A stretch of 64,000 nt of DNA, taken from contig NC_134139.1 in assembly GCF_033958435.1 (NCBI RefSeq), positions 203,033,501-203,097,500 on the forward strand. Reading direction: 5' to 3'. The stretch's first letter is position 1, and every line of letters begins with the position of its first letter. This DNA is from Carettochelys insculpta (taxonomy: Eukaryota; Chordata; Testudines; Carettochelyidae). The position numbers were made by a program, and so were the translations under genes. The notes beneath the pieces were generated by a model that saw nothing but the letters and a program-made list of their open reading frames with translations, had not been told where the DNA came from and did no database searches. Positions 60,222 through 64,000 of this stretch are shown here, piece by piece.

Positions 60222-60388
60222 CTTGTTCCAATCTTTTCATCTGCTGGATCTGGTCAACCGTCTTCTTTAGAATCTTGCATTTGTCTGGTTTGACACTGAG
60301 GGTGTCTATGTCCCCAATGTTTGCTGACAGCAGCTCTGCCAGCTCCTCTAAGTACTTGTGCTCCTGCTCCCGGCGTCGCTTTTCATTG
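60222..60388 (-). CDS. NCOA1: NCOA1 exon encoding the bHLH domain (partial gene)
   Basis: Encodes the basic helix-loop-helix segment of the coactivator. Seen: one base completing a codon from the upstream exon, 55 codons, then one base of a split Glu codon. The basic stretch [19 protein letters not shown] leads into a loop ([14 protein letters not shown]) and the second helix ([19 protein letters not shown]). The acceptor is TTTGTCACAG (AG at 60389-60390) and the donor GTAAGCC starts at 60221. It enters in phase 2 and leaves in phase 1, compatible with the exon at 7864-7958. The basic region holds a KRRR cluster that in p160 proteins contributes to nuclear localisation. I found no upstream start-codon exon in 60389-64000. 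In-frame ATG codons in the preceding intron should not be taken as the start. Confidence 0.96.
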
Positions 60389-60390
60389 CT

Positions 60391-61320
60391 GTGACAAAAC
60401 AAATCTCCAGGTTAATAGTTTGCCCACTGCTTCCCGCAAACAGGTACATGTGTATCTAACAGGCATGCGGAAACTTTTCTGCTTAGCAGCAGGACTAAGC
60501 AGAAATCTTAATGTCTACAAAATGCAGGATGATTTGGTTCAGGGCCCTTGTTTATTATTATGCAGAATGAGCCACAGAATGAAAGCCCAGGAAGGCATGT
60601 ACACTGCAGACACAGGTCAAACATTCCTAGAAGGAGACAGTTTGTTAAAAGCCAATGTTGAGGACTTTGCTTATTTCAAAAAGTTATAAACCTGCACAGA
60701 ACAGCTTGCCTTGCCAAAGCCAGTATTCAAGCTGGTGCAAAACCGCCCTAATTTCACACACAAAGACTCAATAAAGTCTACTGAAGTCAACTAAAAATAA
60801 AATTTGAATCACCAGTGGCGGGACTGAGGTGCAAAGCAGTATGGCTATTGGTCTCATGCCAAAAAAATGCTAACAGCAGCTCTGTTCCTTGTGGTCAGAG
60901 CCAACGGAGAGGGACAAACACTTGTCCATGAACTCTCTTCCTATTGCAAAATTCGGAGGTGTGGACAAACTGCAAACAGCTGAGCTGTAACTTGGCTCTC
61001 CTAAGAGTCACTCTGGAGACATTTCTGTGCCAAAGACCCCATGAGCAGGAAAAGAGTGTAATTAACCGCTCTGTGACACAACCACCCCCGATCACTACCT
61101 CTCTACTGGATGGAATCAGAACAAATCAAACACACACCATAGGCCTTATACTACTAACAGGTAATGGGAGATTCTCTTATAGAGACGAAGTAGTAAAAAT
61201 GTACACGCACACATTATTGGCTAAATAACATTTCTTATAAAAATAGTCAAATCACCTTCCTTGAAATCTTCAGAAGGACACAGAATAATAAATGATTTCA
61301 GAAAATACTGTCTAAAAATG
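60391..61320. other. NCOA1: NCOA1 upstream intron, nothing recognised
   Basis: Lies 5' of the bHLH exon. I looked for an exon encoding the NCOA1 N-terminus with a start codon and did not find one. Confidence 0.5.
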
Positions 61321-61324
61321 ATAA

Positions 61325-61632
61325 ATAGTCTAAGAGGAGTAGCCATGTTAGTCTGTAGCATCCCAAAAACTAGGCAGCCCTGTAGCACGTTAAAGACTAA
61401 CAAACATATTAGGTTATGAGCTTTCTTTGATTAAACCCACTTCTTCAGATGAGTGCAGTAGACACTGAGAATTCAGGGCCCCTTTTTCCCCTTCATCCTT
61501 CACCCCCCACACCGAAACACACCCCGGCTACGTAAACCCTGAATGCTAAATGTCTACTCCAATCACCTGAAGTGGGTCTTACCCATAAAAGCTCATGATC
61601 TAACAAATTTGTTAGTCTTTCAGTCGTAAAGG
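61325..61632. repeat. Inverted-repeat element of the 'AAAGACTAACAAA' family
   Basis: The left arm (from 61384) AGCACGTTAAAGACTAACAA, GTTATGAGCTTTC, ACCCACTTCTTCAGATG and the right arm (to 61632) CACCTGAAGTGGGTCTTACC, AAAGCTCATGATCTAAC, TTGTTAGTCTTTC are inverted copies. Inner words GAATTCAGGG and CCCTGAAT and GTAGACA / TGTCTAC also pair, leaving a C-rich loop centre near 61490-61535. Confidence 0.7.
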
Positions 61633-62021
61633 ACTGCTAGCTATAGGTCTAAAAATGGATTATTCTCAGTCATTAACAAGCTGATGTGACATGAATGGGC
61701 TAGGTCACAAGCAAGCCACAATTTTGACACTTTTGAGCTAAAACAAACAATTCCCACATTTAAAAAAATGCTACAAGGTACAGTTATTGGACGGAACAAC
61801 AGGGAAAATTCAGCCTGCAGAGTGAAAATTCTCTGAGCACCTGGTTGAGTGCCATTCAGCCGTCACAGGAGGTTGTGCAGAGGAACAAGAGAAAATCTGC
61901 AAAAAGTGGTCAGATTCATCTTCTGTATGTGGTTGTCCCTCTGTTAGAAGTGGACACACACAATGTTTCTGACCACTATGTCTATAGGTACTTTCATCCC
62001 ACAATATCCAGCCATCTACAC

Positions 62022-62536
62022 GAGTGGTTCCCAACCCTTCAGTAACATGGCACACTTCAATGAGACAAGCAATTCCATGAGACACCCACTTTTCACTTGC
62101 AGGGGTGATGGGGGGAGGTGGCATGAGCATTTAAACTGGGTCCCAGCTCCAACAAGCTCTTGCCCGTCCTGCCCCCTTGCCACAGCAGAATGAAAAGGGG
62201 GGATGGCTTCCCAGCAGCCCATTCAGGGCATAAAGCAGCATTTCAGCTGCATCCCAGCGTGAACAGGCTCCTGTGGGGTCAGCATTTCCCCTCGTAGTGG
62301 CTCTGGAAAGGGAAAGCAGCACTGGGAGGGGAAATTGACAAATCTCATGCAAGTTGGAACTCTGGCAGCCTAACTGCTTGAGCCCCAGATAGCTCAGGGT
62401 CATCAATCCACATATACACCTTCCCACAGTGGCTCTGAAAAGAGCAATGGTGAGGGGAAACTGACAAAATTACCTAGCACACTTGAACAGTTCTCACAGC
62501 ACACCAGTGTTTCAGCACACCAGCTGAGAACCACTG
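62022..62536. mobile_element. hAT element with perfect 8-bp target duplication
   Basis: 515 bp, termini GAGTGGTTCCCAACC and (inverted) CAGTGGTTCTCAGC. Flanked by identical ATCTACAC at 62014-62021 and 62537-62544, the 8-bp duplication diagnostic of hAT. No transposase frame. Confidence 0.88.
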
Positions 62537-62968
62537 ATCTACACACCCATCCCTCTATACACATAGGAAACTCTATTCACATGCTGCACAGATGTTCTGG
62601 GTTTCCAGATTTGTTCTTTTCCTCATTCAGGTCCAACATTACTAACAGCTGCTGCGAGCCCTGACAAGTGTGCACTCCCCTCTGTCCTCTTCTCTGTATC
62701 CTGGACTCCCTGTAAACAACCAAAAACAGTTGCACTCAATGCCTAGATGGACCATCATTCCCCTCACTCTCATGGAACTCTGGCTGCTCCCTGGTGCCTC
62801 CATCAGACTGAACTTCATCTTCCTATAACTTACTGTTCTCTCTCTTTCCCCGAACTGCTGCACATAGCTTTGAGAAGCCAGCAATGAAAGAAAGTTAACT
62901 TTGTGATCAGCTGTTAAAGCAGATCAGCAGCCAGGAAGATTCCCAGAAGAATCTGAAGGGTTTTTTTG

Positions 62969-62986
62969 AAAAAAAAAAAAAAAAAA
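62969..62986. repeat. Poly-A tract
   Basis: About 18 consecutive A. Preceded by a T run; no retrocopy was recognised beside it. Confidence 0.9.
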
Positions 62987-63049
62987 TCAACTACCCGCCA
63001 ATGGGCATCTCCATAGTATGGAGAAAATGAATAAAACGTTTGGTCCGGC

Positions 63050-63670
63050 CACCACAAGCTTGTCAAAACTATATCACCATCATCAATAACCCTGGGCTCA
63101 AAGCCCGTTGGTGCCTGATGTCCTTCTCACTATTTCCTTCCATCTTTCCCTGTCCAGCGCAGAGTGGCTTAGTTGCTCCGCACCAATCTACTATATCATC
63201 TACCCGTTCTCTGTGGGGTCTGCCTCTCCTATTTGAAACATCCATTACGCTGAATACCAGGGTCTTGATTTTTTGTTCGTTGTTCGTTCTGCAAATATGC
63301 CCAAATAGCTGTAGCTTCCATTGTATAACCTTCTGCAGCAGGTTCTCTTTTGGCTGTATCTTTCTATATAATTCCTCACTGGCGACCTTCCACATCCATC
63401 CTATTCTCACTTTCTATAACACCTCCTTTCGAATGCCAATATTCTTCTTTTCGAATCTTTCGTTATCACCCATGTCTCAAATCTGTACATGCTGCTGAAT
63501 ATACACGTTTTCAAGACACTCAGCTTCATTCTTAAGCTAATTGCTTTGCTTTTCCAGATCTTATCCATTGCCTTCAAACTCGTTCTTGTTTCACTATTCT
63601 AGTCACTATTTCCTTCTTACAGTCTACATCATATGTTATGTTGCCCCTCAGATATGTGAACTTCTTTAGT
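63050..63670 (-). pseudogene. LINE C-terminal protein fragment, family different from 26.2-29.2 kb
   Basis: Minus strand, reading from 63670 down: KKFTYLRGNITYDVDCKKEI, then SMYRFETWVITKDSKRRILA, FERRCYR, then LLQKVIQWKLQLFGHICRTN, IKTLVFSVMDVSNRRGRPHR and DDIVDWCG. This is the region after the reverse transcriptase of an EN-RT LINE, with several frameshifts and stops. Its signature (RRGRPHRE..DDI..W) differs from the C-terminus of the 825-codon element. Confidence 0.75.
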
Positions 63671-64000
63671 TAAACTCTCTATTAAGTGACAAGTAACAGG
63701 TGACTACTAGGTCTTTTCAGGGAGACAGGTAGCACTGCTCAGTAACTTTTTACAGGATCACACACTGATTGGCTGCTGACTCTGAAGTGCATACATTCAT
63801 TCTCCCACCCGGCAGCTGCTAATGAAATCACAGTAGCTGCACCATATTCAAGCAAACAGTTAAATGTTTCTATGAACACATGAGGGGCGAGCTTGATTTC
63901 CAGCTTCTGCAAAACTATTGGTCTGTCCAGGATATCATCTTGACCTCTTCTTGTAAGCGGCCTCAGTGAAAGCTGAAGTAACTTGTGCTGTAGGAAGTGA

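Noticed and set aside
60388..60402. Open frame continuing 5' of the bHLH exon to an ATG-like start
   Set aside because: The CACAG acceptor and phase show that these codons are intronic; NCOA1 continues in an upstream exon.

Overview
This window looks like nuclear DNA from a sauropsid, most likely a turtle (a crocodilian is the main alternative). The evidence is the repeat content. There are many 3' ends of CR1 LINEs of the kind common in turtles and crocodilians, fossil CORE-SINE/MIR-like pieces, Charlie-like hAT and Tigger-like mariner elements, a DIRS/Ty3-like ORF1, and a second LINE lineage with a long intact reverse transcriptase frame. I see no bacterial, organellar or CRISPR features.

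The only host gene I can support is NCOA1 (steroid receptor coactivator 1), read from the minus strand. Three coding exons are visible with canonical splice sites and matching phases: the bHLH exon (60222-60388), a short linker exon (7864-7958) and a PAS exon (258-435). The two complete introns between them are about 52.3 kb and 7.4 kb. The exon with the start codon lies beyond position 64000 or was not found, and the rest of the PAS domain and all of the C-terminal half lie before position 1.

Layout from left to right. 1-8000: PAS and linker exons, one Tigger-like and two abutting hAT elements. 8000-16000: CR1 tails on both strands and MIR-like SINEs. 16000-25000: a hAT element, a decayed DIRS/Ty3-like ORF1 on the minus strand (18.3-20.6 kb), a CR1 reverse transcriptase fragment and a LINE scrap. 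25300-26015: a DNA transposon with TTCGAA-rich ends. 26.2-29.2 kb: a 5'-truncated LINE with an unbroken 825-residue reverse transcriptase frame on the minus strand. 29.8-35 kb: simple and G-rich repeats, a CR1 carrying a nested DNA element, and a 1.9-kb inverted-repeat element with an internal tandem array. 36.4-40.7 kb: a hAT element and a heavily decayed LINE on the plus strand with a CR1 inserted in it. 42-52 kb: several members of a DNA-transposon group with termini related to GGCTAYGTCTACACTAG, a hAT element, two direct duplications and one unidentified short ORF. 52-57 kb: Tigger-like and hAT elements, a near-perfect 351-bp palindrome and a CR1 tail. 57-64 kb: mostly featureless intron, the bHLH exon, an inverted-repeat element, a hAT with a perfect 8-bp target duplication, and another LINE fragment.

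The genes do not form a pathway or operon. One slowly evolving coactivator gene has a large intron that has been a landing site for many transposable elements. The most interesting non-gene signals are the shared-terminus DNA transposon group, the back-to-back hAT insertions separated by exactly one 8-bp target copy, and the two direct duplications. Element family names come from recognition of motifs and termini, not from a database search.
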